Shown here in pieces: positions 6,839-14,903 of a stretch of 64,000 nt of DNA. The position numbers and the translations under genes were made by a program. The notes under the pieces were generated by a model, which was not told the DNA's origin, did no database searches, and was given only the letters and a program-made list of their open reading frames with translations. Position 1 is the stretch's first letter; each line of letters starts with the position of its first letter. Origin of the DNA: Saprospira grandis (GTDB lineage Bacteria > Bacteroidota > Bacteroidia > Chitinophagales > Saprospiraceae); contig NZ_CP110854.1 in NCBI RefSeq assembly GCF_027594745.1, positions 2,584,501 through 2,648,500 on the forward strand, written 5' to 3'.

Positions 6839-9241
6839 TTACTCGAACTGAACAATGGTTTTGCCATCTCCGCCTTGTTGGGGGGCGGCAAAAAAGCTGT
6901 CCTTTACATTGGGATACTCCCGCAGTTTTTTCTGCACGGCCCGCCGCAAAACACCAGAGCCCTTTCCGTGAATAATTTCCACTTCATAGGCATTCGACAT
7001 CAGGGCCTTGTCTAGAAAAATCTGTAGGCGTTCTACGGCATCCTCATAGCGCATTCCCCGAATATCAATTTTGGCATCAAAAACCTGAGATTGGCTCTGT
7101 AAATTGGTTTTTACCGTATTGGCCTGTTTCTTTTCAAAGGCGCCTTCCACCAAAATGAGGTCGCGCAATTTTACGCTCAAACTAATGTGCTCTAGCTCGA
7201 CTAGGGCTTCCTTTTTCTTGATTTCTCGGACCACGCCCAGCATGCCGCCAGCTCGCAATCGGACCTGAGAACCTACCACAATTTCGCCCTTCACTTGCTG
7301 ATGATAAGCCTGATAAATATTTTCCTTAATATCATCGACCTTTTCAGTCAGTTCGGCTTGTTGCTCTCGGTTTTTGGCCAAAAGGGCCTCGGCTTTGGCG
7401 CGGGCATTGGCTTTGTTTTCGGCCTCACGGAGCTCCTTGAGGGCATCCTTTAGGTCTTGGCGGTCTTGTTGTAGGGCCAGCATTTCTTGCTCACGGACTT
7501 GCAATTTGAGCTTTTTGCGCCCAAACTCTAAATCTTTTTGCGCATAATTATAATTCTTAATGAGCTGGTCCAACTGCCGCTGTTGTTCGGCCACCTCGGC
7601 TTCTTTTTCCTTAAGTTCTTGCCGTTCTCTTTGCAAATCGGAGAGCATCTGCTCAAAGTTATGCACCTTTTTGCCCACCTTTCGTTTGGCATACTCTACC
7701 ACCTTAAAGGGCAGTCCTGTTTTTTCGGCAATTTCAAAAGCGTAAGAGCTACCGGGTTGGCCGATGCGCATTTGGTAAGTGGGGGCCAGGCTATTCATAT
7801 CAAACACCATATGGCCATTGACAAGGCCTTTTTGGTTAAAGGCGAAGCTCTTGAGGTTGGCATAGTGGGTGGTAATCAACCCATAGACCTTGGCCTTATT
7901 GAGCTCTCGCAAAATGGCCTCGGCAATAGCGCCCCCCATTTGAGGGTCGGTCCCCGAGCCAAACTCATCAATGAGGACCAAGGTATTGGCATTGGCCTGC
8001 TTCATAAAATAGCGGGCATTTTCCAATCTAGAGCTATAGGTACTCAGCTCATCTTCCAAAGACTGCTGGTCGCCAATATCGGCAAAGATTTGCTCGAAGA
8101 CCCCCATTTCGCTCCCTTCCTCCATAGGAAGAAGAAGGCCCGCCTGCAGCATCATCTGCAAAAGGCCCAGGGCCTTCAGGGTAATAGATTTACCCCCAGC
8201 ATTGGGACCACTAAGCAATAAAATGCGCTGCTCTTTCTCAAAACTGAGGCTAAAAGGGACCACCGGCTCGCCCTCTTCCTTATTCTTCAGCAACAAAAGC
8301 GGATGATAGGCCTTCTCAATTTTATAGAAGGGCTTGGGGCGCAGCAAAGGCTTGGTCGCATTGAGTTTGTAGGCCAATTGGGTTTTGGCTTGGATCACAT
8401 CAAAGCGCAGCATAAGGTCCTGAAAAGCCCGAAGGTCTTCCACATAAGGACGGAGCAAAGCACTCAGATCTCTGAGGATCCGATAAATCTCTCTTTTGTA
8501 TTCCTGTTCCAGGTCAAAGAGGTCATTATTCAAATCAATCACCTCATCGGGCTCAATATATACGGTACGGCCAGAAGCCGACTCATCATGCAAAATCCCT
8601 CTTAACTGCCGCTTGTACTCGGCCTGTACGGCTAGTACTCGGCGGCCATTACGGACCGTCTCCACCGAATCGGCCAACCAGTTTTTACTTTGATAAAAGC
8701 CTGCCGTTTGTCTAAACTTCTTATCCATTTCTTGCCGCTTAGAGCCTTGCATTCTGGCAATGCGTTGCAATTCGGGCGAAGCATCTGGGCGGATATTCCC
8801 CTCGGCATCGACCACCTGGTTAATGGCTTTGAGCAGTTCGGGCTCAAAATGTAGGGGCCTCAAAATATCAAAGAGATGAGGATAGAGCTCTCGGCGCTCT
8901 GTTTTGGGATCGAAGAAACGGAAAAGGGCCTCTGTACAGAGCAAAATGCTGGCAATATTCCGAAGGCTATCTACAGAAAGCACATAGCCCTCAATTTTGA
9001 GCATCTTTAGGTCGGCCTCTATACTATGATAGACCCGCAGCGGGATGCTATGATTTTGCTCATAGGTTTGTAGAAACTCAAAAGACTCCTGCAAGGAGCG
9101 TTCAATTTCCTGAGGGTTTTGGCTCAGGCGCAATTCGGCAAAATGAGCCCGCCCCAATTCTCCAAGGCAGTACTCCTGTAATCGTTCTAGGACCTTATCA
9201 AATTCTAATTTCTGATAGAGGTCTTTCGGTGCTAAGTTCAT
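6839..9241 (-). CDS. mutS2: Endonuclease MutS2
   Basis: 800 residues, the usual MutS2 length. It has a clamp/lever region without the MutS mismatch-reading domain, then an ATPase core with Walker A GPNAGGKSITLKALG at about 340-352, the Walker B block LVLIDEFGSGTDPQMGG and the signature DIGDQQSLEDELSTYSSRL. A long charged coiled coil (about 515-640) follows. A C-terminal Smr nuclease domain has IDIRGMRYEDA (the first motif is DIRG where many have DLRG) and HGKGSGVLR. MutS2 proteins act on branched or stalled DNA and suppress recombination, or rescue collided ribosomes. In a genome this rich in long repeats a recombination-limiting role is plausible, but that is inference. It is a single-gene unit. 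Confidence 0.95.
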   Translation of the reverse strand: MNLAPKDLYQKLEFDKVLERLQEYCLGELGRAHFAELRLSQNPQEIERSLQESFEFLQTYEQNHSIPLRVYHSIEADLKMLKIEGYVLSVDSLRNIASILLCTEALFRFFDPKTERRELYPHLFDILRPLHFEPELLKAINQVVDAEGNIRPDASPELQRIARMQGSKRQEMDKKFRQTAGFYQSKNWLADSVETVRNGRRVLAVQAEYKRQLRGILHDESASGRTVYIEPDEVIDLNNDLFDLEQEYKREIYRILRDLSALLRPYVEDLRAFQDLMLRFDVIQAKTQLAYKLNATKPLLRPKPFYKIEKAYHPLLLLKNKEEGEPVVPFSLSFEKEQRILLLSGPNAGGKSITLKALGLLQMMLQAGLLLPMEEGSEMGVFEQIFADIGDQQSLEDELSTYSSRLENARYFMKQANANTLVLIDEFGSGTDPQMGGAIAEAILRELNKAKVYGLITTHYANLKSFAFNQKGLVNGHMVFDMNSLAPTYQMRIGQPGSSYAFEIAEKTGLPFKVVEYAKRKVGKKVHNFEQMLSDLQRERQELKEKEAEVAEQQRQLDQLIKNYNYAQKDLEFGRKKLKLQVREQEMLALQQDRQDLKDALKELREAENKANARAKAEALLAKNREQQAELTEKVDDIKENIYQAYHQQVKGEIVVGSQVRLRAGGMLGVVREIKKKEALVELEHISLSVKLRDLILVEGAFEKKQANTVKTNLQSQSQVFDAKIDIRGMRYEDAVERLQIFLDKALMSNAYEVEIIHGKGSGVLRRAVQKKLREYPNVKDSFFAAPQQGGDGKTIVQFE

Positions 9242-9268
9242 GACAGTAAAATAATGTCTGTTCTAAAA

Positions 9269-9296
9269 CAAGAACTGCCCAATTGGGCAGTTCTTG
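9269..9296 (-). terminator. Terminator of the DUF4476 gene
   Basis: A perfect palindrome: AAGAACTGCCC and GGGCAGTTCTT around AATT. It lies 60 bp behind the DUF4476 stop and just before the mutS2 start, so it separates two genes on the same strand. Confidence 0.75.
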
Positions 9297-9356
9297 GGGT
9301 CTAATTTTTTAATTCAGCTGCTAACCAAAGAGCAGAAAAGCGGAAATAGTTCAAGC

Positions 9357-10517
9357 CTATTTCTTCTTTTTTGCTTCCTTCGCTTTGCGCTTGGCTTCTT
9401 TGGCGGCGGCCTTTTCGGCTTTGCGTTTGGCCTTGGCTGCTGCTTTTTCGGCTTTGCGTTTTTCTTTGGCGGCTTTCTTCTCGGCCTTTTTGCGGGCTTT
9501 CTCGGCTTTTTTGGCCGCTTTGAGTTCGGCTTTGAGCTCGGCAGCTGTTTTGGGTTTTTCTTCTATTTCAACTTCTACCTCTTTTTTAACTTCTTCCACC
9601 ACTTCTTTTTCTGTTTGGGCAATATCTGTTTCGCTAGGCAGGCTGGCGGCCTCAAACTTACAGTTGGGCGGATAAGCACAGCGCAACTGGGCTTGCTGAG
9701 GCAATTTGGCCGCTTCCTCCTTAGACAGCATGCCAAGCAAACGGCTGCTTTGGTTGGGCGTTAGGCAAGCGCCTTGAAATAGACGGACCGCCTGCTCATA
9801 GCTGTTCTCTGCATCAAAACAAATAGAAAAGAGGCTATCATAAAGAACGGGCTGCATGGGCAAGCTCGTAAAAGCAGTCACTTTTTCGCGCTTCTCTTTA
9901 CGGCGGCGCAGCATTTTTTGTCCGCCTCGCTCTACTACAGTTTGGGTCTCAATTTCTTTGAGCTCTACCACTTCTTGTCCCCCCTCATCTTTGTCCTCTA
10001 ATTGGTAGCGGATGGTCGTAATGGTTTTGGGATATTGCGATTCGTCAATGGTATTTGTATTATTATTGGCTTGATAGCCCCCAAATCGCTTGCTCTCGCC
10101 TTTATTGCCCTGAGGGGCTTTGCTGGCTACGGCTGGGCCTACCCCTTCTTTGCTATAGGCAAGGTCTAGATCTGGAGCAGGAGTTTCGGCATTAAGGGCA
10201 ATTCGACTTTCTGATTTCAAGACCATTCGGTCATTGATTTTGACGATCTTATAGACCGAACAAAAGCCTTTGTCCAAAACTACATTCTGTTTCAAGAGGC
10301 CCAACTTTTTATCTGTAAATTCGATGCGTAAAAAGTAGTTGCCTTCTACAAATTTGCGCAAACGAAGATGCGCTGTTGCTTTTTCCGATTGTTGTCGGCC
10401 ATCAATCCCTACATAAAACTCATAGTTATCGGGGCTCTGAATGAGCAGATCGGCTTGGGCCCAACTTTGGCCCCCCAACAAAAGAAAAAGGAGGAGAAGG
10501 TAATGTTGTACGTTCAT
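9357..10517 (-). CDS. DUF4476 family protein with long Lys/Ala tail
   Basis: 386 residues with a signal peptide ending SWA-QA (about residue 21). The N-terminal beta domain (about 22-90) has the pattern seen in many Bacteroidota DUF4476 proteins (YEFYVGIDGRQQ, ATAHLRLRKFVEGNYFLRIEF). The middle (about 225-300) has FDAENSYEQAVRLFQGACLT, LLGMLSKEEAAKL and a Cys-containing end, which resembles DUF4476. The last 65 residues are an almost pure Lys/Ala/Glu/Arg repeat (AEKAAAKAKRKAEKAAAK) that should form one highly basic helix. Predicted to be exported; the basic tail could bind polyanions such as DNA or LPS. Function unknown. Confidence 0.7.
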   Translation of the reverse strand: MNVQHYLLLLFLLLGGQSWAQADLLIQSPDNYEFYVGIDGRQQSEKATAHLRLRKFVEGNYFLRIEFTDKKLGLLKQNVVLDKGFCSVYKIVKINDRMVLKSESRIALNAETPAPDLDLAYSKEGVGPAVASKAPQGNKGESKRFGGYQANNNTNTIDESQYPKTITTIRYQLEDKDEGGQEVVELKEIETQTVVERGGQKMLRRRKEKREKVTAFTSLPMQPVLYDSLFSICFDAENSYEQAVRLFQGACLTPNQSSRLLGMLSKEEAAKLPQQAQLRCAYPPNCKFEAASLPSETDIAQTEKEVVEEVKKEVEVEIEEKPKTAAELKAELKAAKKAEKARKKAEKKAAKEKRKAEKAAAKAKRKAEKAAAKEAKRKAKEAKKKK

Positions 10518-10571
10518 AAGTTGTTTTTTTTTAGTTCTAAATCATAAGGATAAATGCAGCCTACAAATTTA

Positions 10572-11063
10572 ATGAATAAAACAGAAAAAGAGCAGGCCTA
10601 TACCGCGGCCCTAGCCGAAATCAAGGCCGTTTTGCAGGATGAAAGCCAGATGGTCCTTAAAATGAGTACGATAAATTGTATTCTCAAGTCGCATCTGCCT
10701 TACTATTTTTGGGTGGGCTTTTATTGTATGCATAAGGGCGCGCTGATTGTGGGCCCTTATCAAGGTACTTTAGGCTGCTTGCATATTGGTCTAGATCGTG
10801 GCATCTGTGGCCGAGCCGCCCGCCTGGGCCAAACACAACTGATTCAGGATGTACATGCCGATCCCGAACATCTGGCCTGCGATAGCCGAACTAATTCGGA
10901 GATTGTTCTGCCCGTTTTTGACCCTCAGGGCCAGCTCATTGCCGTCTTTGATGTAGATAGTACCGAAAAGGCCGCCTTCGATGAGCTAGACCAACAGTTT
11001 CTCGAACAATTATTGGCCGAGCAGTTTGCTCAAAGCGCCCTAGAAAAACAGTTTTTGAGTTAG
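10572..11063 (+). CDS. msrC: Free methionine-(R)-sulfoxide reductase (GAF domain)
   Basis: It reduces free methionine-R-sulfoxide with thioredoxin. The 163-residue GAF-fold protein has all three conserved cysteines: C69 in GCLHIG, C79 in DRGICGRAA and C103 in the HLACDSRTNSEIVLPV block, which holds the resolving and catalytic residues in the E. coli enzyme. I use the ATG at 10572 because the protein then begins MNKTE, like characterised relatives. An ATG six codons upstream (10554), preceded by AAGGA, is the alternative. Single gene between a divergent DUF4476 gene and a hairpin repeat 18 bp behind its stop. Confidence 0.88.
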   Translation: MNKTEKEQAYTAALAEIKAVLQDESQMVLKMSTINCILKSHLPYYFWVGFYCMHKGALIVGPYQGTLGCLHIGLDRGICGRAARLGQTQLIQDVHADPEHLACDSRTNSEIVLPVFDPQGQLIAVFDVDSTEKAAFDELDQQFLEQLLAEQFAQSALEKQFLS

Positions 11064-11081
11064 TGTTCTGTTCTGCTGCTG

Positions 11082-11231
11082 TTTTGGGGCTGCCCCGCCC
11101 TGCGGGCGGGTCGGGCCATTGCGCAGCTCGCAGGTCTGCTCGGCCCTGCGCGGGCTGCGCCCGCTAGGTCTGCCGCCTTCGGCGGCCCTGCTACAGCCCC
11201 TCAGCCTGCGGGCCTTCGGCCCTGTAGGATG
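11082..11231 (+). repeat. Hairpin repeat, subfamily 1
   Basis: Forward copy 18 bp behind the preceding stop. Head TTTTGGGGCTGCCCC, stem CCCGCCC-TGC-GGGCGGG, core AGCTCGCAGGTCTGCTCGGC, stem GCGGGC-TGC-GCCCGC, stem GCCGCC-TTC-GGCGGC, tail CCTCAGCC and GGGCC-TTC-GGCCC. Confidence 0.9.
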
Positions 11232-11250
11232 GATATCTAGGGCAAAAAGA

Positions 11251-11536
11251 GACTGTTTGAAATTTTGTTTCTGCCCTTTTTGCTGCCTACTATATATTCC
11301 TCGCCTAAAATTTATAGAAACCCTAGGGCCAAGGCCCTAGGCTAACTAAAAAATTGCCATCCCCTCATTCGAGGGGATTTTCTCTTTCCCTAGGCCCTAT
11401 CAGCAAACAAGGGCTTTAGCCCATGTCTATGAGATATTGTCTAACATTTTGGAGACTGTTTACGCCTTTTCTGTCCCTAGGCGATTATTGGCCAAATACC
11501 AAAATTTTATTCGGATACACAAAATTCTGAACAGTT
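11251..11536. mobile_element. Small inverted-repeat element (MITE-like), copy A
   Basis: 286 bp bounded by imperfect inverted ends: GACTGTTTGAAATTTTGTTT on the left and, read from the right on the other strand, AACTGTTCAGAATTTTGTGT. The interior has several CCTAGG palindromes and no credible ORF. The right-hand 65 bp (TGTCCCTAGGCGATTATTGG onward) recur in copy B at 47480-47743. No transposase gene is seen. It directly abuts the 42-bp tandem array. Confidence 0.6.
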
Positions 11537-11540
11537 CCGG

Positions 11541-12030
11541 AATATGCCGTTCTGCATCTTCAGAATAGCTTCCTCGAAATGGAATATGCTGTTCTGCATC
11601 TTCAGAATAGCTTGCCGCAACTGTAATATGCCGTTTTGCAGTTGCAGAATAGCTTGCCGCAACTGTAATATGCCGTTTTGCAGTTGCAGAATAGCTTGCC
11701 GCAACTGTAATATGCCGTTTTGCAGTTGCAGAATAGCTTGCCGCAACTGTAATATGCCGTTTTGCAGTTGCAGAATAGCTTGCCGCAACTGTAATATGCC
11801 GTTTTGCAGTTGCAGAATAGCTTGCCGCAACTGTAATATGCCGTTTTGCAGTTGCAGAATAGCTTGCCGCAACTGTAATATGCCGTTTTGCAGTTGCAGA
11901 ATAGCTTGCCGCAACTGTAATATGCCGTTTTGCAGTTGCAGAATAGCTTGCCGCAACTGTAATATGCCGTTTTGCAGTTGCAGAATAGCTTGCCGCAACT
12001 GTAATATACCATTTTGCAGTTGCAGAATAG
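11541..12030. repeat. 42-bp tandem array, about 11-12 units
   Basis: GCCGCAACTG starts at 11613 and recurs every 42 bp to 11991 (ten copies), nearly identical, with one or two diverged units at each end. Each unit is a dimer of two related 21-bp halves and contains GCAACTG and CAGTTGC, which can pair within or between units. Because 42 is divisible by three and the unit lacks stops, long ORFs appear in several frames on both strands. I treat those as artefacts. The gene-free stretch 11064-12159 consists of a hairpin repeat, the inverted-repeat element, this array and a terminator. Confidence 0.95.
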
Positions 12031-12100
12031 GGCAAAAAGGTTTTGATGAGCTGTTTGATTTCTGTCAAATAGGGCCAGCCATAGCATTTCAGCTAAAAAA

Positions 12101-12133
12101 AGAGGACCAACTGCAAAACGCAGTTGGTCCTCT
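12101..12133 (-). terminator. Terminator of the FadL-type porin gene
   Basis: A 14-bp perfect stem AGAGGACCAACTGC/GCAGTTGGTCCTCT with loop AAAAC; on the minus strand it is followed by a run of T. It lies 27 bp behind the porin stop. Confidence 0.88.
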
Positions 12134-12159
12134 TCCTCTAATTGGGGAGGGGCTTATAC

Positions 12160-13686
12160 TTAAAATCTAAAGCCTAGGGTCATCATAAAGAGCCCAATAG
12201 TTTCGCTATTGCTCGTTCTAGGGTTATTATAGCTAGAAGTAGCATAATAGGGCGAGTATTCAAAATCTCTGATGCTCCGCATATAGCTAAGGTCAAAAAA
12301 GACATGCTCTTGGCGAAAGCCAAAGCCCGCAGTAATATCATGGCGCAAATCGTTTACCCCCTTCACTTGGTCCAAATAAGGGGAGCTTTGTAGGCGGTAG
12401 CTCGCTCTTAGACGAAGCGAATTGATGGCAATTTCGCCACCCACTCTAAGGCGGTAGGCGCCCTGATAAGTATCAGTAATTGCGTTATTCACCGCATCAA
12501 TAAAGGCTTGGTCTCCAGCGGTAGCATTTTCATCCGAGGCTTGGAGTGCATAGCTACTGCCTGCATAATTGAGGTATTCGCCATCTATGCCCAAATAGCC
12601 CTTAATGGGGTCGGTTTTTCCGCCAAAGGTATGGCCCATACTAAGGGCAAAAACCCAGGGAGAGAAAAAGTCTTGTTTATATTCTGCGGTAGGAGAGACC
12701 CAAGGTTCTGTAGCAGAAGTTTCGCGGAGGGTATCGTTCCAGACCACCGCCCCGCTAAGTTCGGTATCTAGGTTTTCGGTCAGACTCATGGCCGTGGGCG
12801 TATGCATACTGAGGCCTACTCTAAGGCGTTTATTGACTCTATAAATAAGGCCTAGTTTAAGGTTGATGCCTGTTCCTTTTACCGTCCGAATCTCATCGAA
12901 GTTGAGGCTTTTAAAGTCCATGTTTCCTGTAGGTTCGGTCTCGCTATAGCTTCTAAAGTCTCGGAAGTTGAGAAAGGTAATGCCTAGGCTTCCACCAATA
13001 TAAAGCCTGTTTTTGTAATTACCCGCTAGGGCAATATTGAGCTCATTGATGCCGCCCGATTGGCGGACCAATTGGCTTTTTTGAATATAAGCGCGATTAG
13101 AATCGACCACCGAGCCTACATAATCGCTACCGCCGCCAGGATTATCAATAAAATAGGCATCCCAAGCGAGGCGTTCTTCAAAGGGGTCTAAATCATCGGG
13201 CAGGGCATTGGCGGCATTAGCCTCTTGGGTGAAGTTAATAATGCGAGAGCCGGTAGAGGTTCCAGAAAAAGAATAGGTCCGATTAAAAGAGGCCGTTCGG
13301 CCGAAGCTAAGGCCAAAATTGACATAGCGCCAATCTGTACTTTGTTCTTGGGCCAAGACAAGTCCTACAGAGCCAAGGTTAAAACTTAGGCGGTTGTTGC
13401 TAGAGCGGGGCAGGGTACTATCGGCTAAAAATTGGCTTTGGATATTGGCAAACTGTAGGCCGGGGCTAATACTAAACTCCGAGCCTCGGTAAACGGCAAG
13501 GCCAGCGGGATTGCCATTGAGGCTGCTCATATCGGCTCCAAGGGCGCCCAGGGCGCCGCCAACCGCCATGCTGCGGGCAGTATTGGGCTGCAAGCGTTCG
13601 GAAAAGAGCAGGGCATCGCTGCTTATTTGGGCCATTAGGGCCGAACTAAAGATGGAGAAAAAGACAAAAAGACTAAACTTGTTCAT
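12160..13686 (-). CDS. OmpP1/FadL/TodX-family outer-membrane protein
   Basis: 508 residues with a signal peptide (about 1-19, ending LMAQ). The N-terminal region ALLFSERLQPNTARSMAVGG followed by ALGALGADMSSLNGNPAGLA is the FadL/OmpP1 signature (NPA motif) that forms the hatch plugging the barrel. The rest is an alternating beta-strand pattern ending with Phe (LGFRF), typical for a barrel protein assembled by BamA. FadL relatives let long-chain fatty acids or other hydrophobic compounds cross the outer membrane. The substrate here is unknown. Single gene with its own strong terminator. Confidence 0.88.
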   Translation of the reverse strand: MNKFSLFVFFSIFSSALMAQISSDALLFSERLQPNTARSMAVGGALGALGADMSSLNGNPAGLAVYRGSEFSISPGLQFANIQSQFLADSTLPRSSNNRLSFNLGSVGLVLAQEQSTDWRYVNFGLSFGRTASFNRTYSFSGTSTGSRIINFTQEANAANALPDDLDPFEERLAWDAYFIDNPGGGSDYVGSVVDSNRAYIQKSQLVRQSGGINELNIALAGNYKNRLYIGGSLGITFLNFRDFRSYSETEPTGNMDFKSLNFDEIRTVKGTGINLKLGLIYRVNKRLRVGLSMHTPTAMSLTENLDTELSGAVVWNDTLRETSATEPWVSPTAEYKQDFFSPWVFALSMGHTFGGKTDPIKGYLGIDGEYLNYAGSSYALQASDENATAGDQAFIDAVNNAITDTYQGAYRLRVGGEIAINSLRLRASYRLQSSPYLDQVKGVNDLRHDITAGFGFRQEHVFFDLSYMRSIRDFEYSPYYATSSYNNPRTSNSETIGLFMMTLGFRF

Positions 13687-13765
13687 AAGATTTATTTTAA
13701 GACATTTAATTTAAGACAAGTCTTTTAGAAGACTCAATTTTAGCGCCATCCTCTTTTTGCGGTAG

Positions 13766-13908
13766 GGGGGCGGCGCAGCCGCCCCGGCTGAGGGATGGAC
13801 AAGGGTGGCCGTCAGGCCAGACCCAGCGGGCAAAGCCCGCGCAGGGCCGAGCAGACCTGCGAGCCCTGAAACAGCCCGACCCGCCCGCAGGGCGGGGCAG
13901 CCCCAAAA
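13766..13908 (-). repeat. Hairpin repeat, subfamily 1
   Basis: Reverse copy between the divergent porin and folD genes: GGCGGC-GCA-GCCGCC, GGCTGAGGGATGGAC, GCGGGC-AAA-GCCCGC, core GGGCCGAGCAGACCTGCGAG, CCCGCCC-GCA-GGGCGGG, head GGGGCAGCCCCAAAA. Confidence 0.9.
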
Positions 13909-14003
13909 TAGTAGGAAGAGAAAAAAAAAGGAAAATAATCCAGTGGGCTGCCTAAAATAGGCTATTTTTGGGGGCATTAAACCACCCTCAAAGAAATAGG
14001 TCC

Positions 14004-14900
14004 ATGCAACTTTTAGATGGTAAAGCCCTCTCTCAAAGTATTCAATTAGAGCTCAAAGCGGAAGTAGAGCAAATTGTCGCCCAAGGCGGTCGCCCCCCTC
14101 ATTTGGTGGCGGTTTTAGTGGGAGAACATCCTGCTTCGGCCAGTTATGTGCGCAACAAAATGCGAGCTTGCGAAAGAGCCAATTTTCGGTCTAGCTTGAA
14201 AAAACTGCCCGTAGATATTGCTCAGGAGGACTTATTGGCGGAAATAGCTGCGCTCAATCAAGACCCCGAAGTAGATGGCTATATTTTGCAGTTGCCCTTG
14301 CCGGCACATATAGATGAACATTTGGTAACGCAGGCGGTTGCGCCCGAAAAAGATGTGGATGGCTTTCATCCCTATAATTTGGGCCAGATGCTTTTGGGCG
14401 AAGACTCTTATTTGCCCGCTACGCCTATGGGCATGATTACCCTTTTGGAGCGTTATGGGATGGAAACATCGGGCAAAGAAGCCGTAGTGATTGGTCGTTC
14501 GAACATTGTGGGCCGCCCGATGAGTGTTTTGCTTTCTCGCAAACATCCGCAGGGAAATTGTACGGTTACGGTATTGCACAGCCGCAGCCAAAACATGGCC
14601 GAACATTGTCGACGGGCCGATATTATTGTAGCCGCTATTGGTCAGGCCAACTTCCTGACCGCCGATATGGTGAAAGAAGGCGCCATTATCTTAGATGTGG
14701 GCATCAACGCCATAGACGACCCCAAGGCCAAAAGAGGCTATCGTCTGGTTGGAGATGTAGATTTTGAGGGAGTAAAAGAAAAGGTGTCGGCCATCACGCC
14801 CGTACCCGGTGGAGTTGGTCCCATGACCGTAGTATCCTTATTGATGAACTGCCTAAAAGCCTATAAAACAGGCGCAGGCAAAGCCCTAGAAAAGCAATAA
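14004..14900 (+). CDS. folD: Bifunctional methylenetetrahydrofolate dehydrogenase / cyclohydrolase FolD
   Basis: FolD oxidises 5,10-methylene-THF with NADP and hydrolyses the product to 10-formyl-THF in the cytosol. From the ATG at 14004 the protein has 298 residues, matching the family. An in-frame ATG 12 codons upstream lies in sequence that does not look like FolD. Y48 and K52 (in SYVRNKMRACE) are the catalytic pair. Also visible are VDGYILQLPLPAHID, KDVDGFHP, the NADP-binding VIGRSNIVGRPMS and the C-terminal PVPGGVGPMTV. It begins a tight run with the penicillin acylase (3 bp gap). Links with folK and metH elsewhere in the window are functional, not positional. Confidence 0.97.
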   Translation: MQLLDGKALSQSIQLELKAEVEQIVAQGGRPPHLVAVLVGEHPASASYVRNKMRACERANFRSSLKKLPVDIAQEDLLAEIAALNQDPEVDGYILQLPLPAHIDEHLVTQAVAPEKDVDGFHPYNLGQMLLGEDSYLPATPMGMITLLERYGMETSGKEAVVIGRSNIVGRPMSVLLSRKHPQGNCTVTVLHSRSQNMAEHCRRADIIVAAIGQANFLTADMVKEGAIILDVGINAIDDPKAKRGYRLVGDVDFEGVKEKVSAITPVPGGVGPMTVVSLLMNCLKAYKTGAGKALEKQ

Positions 14901-14903
14901 ACT

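Noticed and set aside
9294..9764. Phe/Gly-rich ORF on the plus strand
   Set aside because: It is the antisense of the Lys/Ala-rich tail of the DUF4476 gene.
11541..12030. CRISPR array
   Set aside because: Units are contiguous with no variable spacers and there are no cas genes; the same holds for the 41- and 22-bp arrays.
11460..12170. Long ORFs on both strands over the 42-bp array (repeat peptides such as YSATAKRHITVAAS)
   Set aside because: Open in several frames because the 42-bp unit has no stops; no start context, no family, and codon use driven by the repeat.
13968..14003. Longer folD start
   Set aside because: The 12 extra residues are not FolD-like; the ATG at 14004 gives the standard length.
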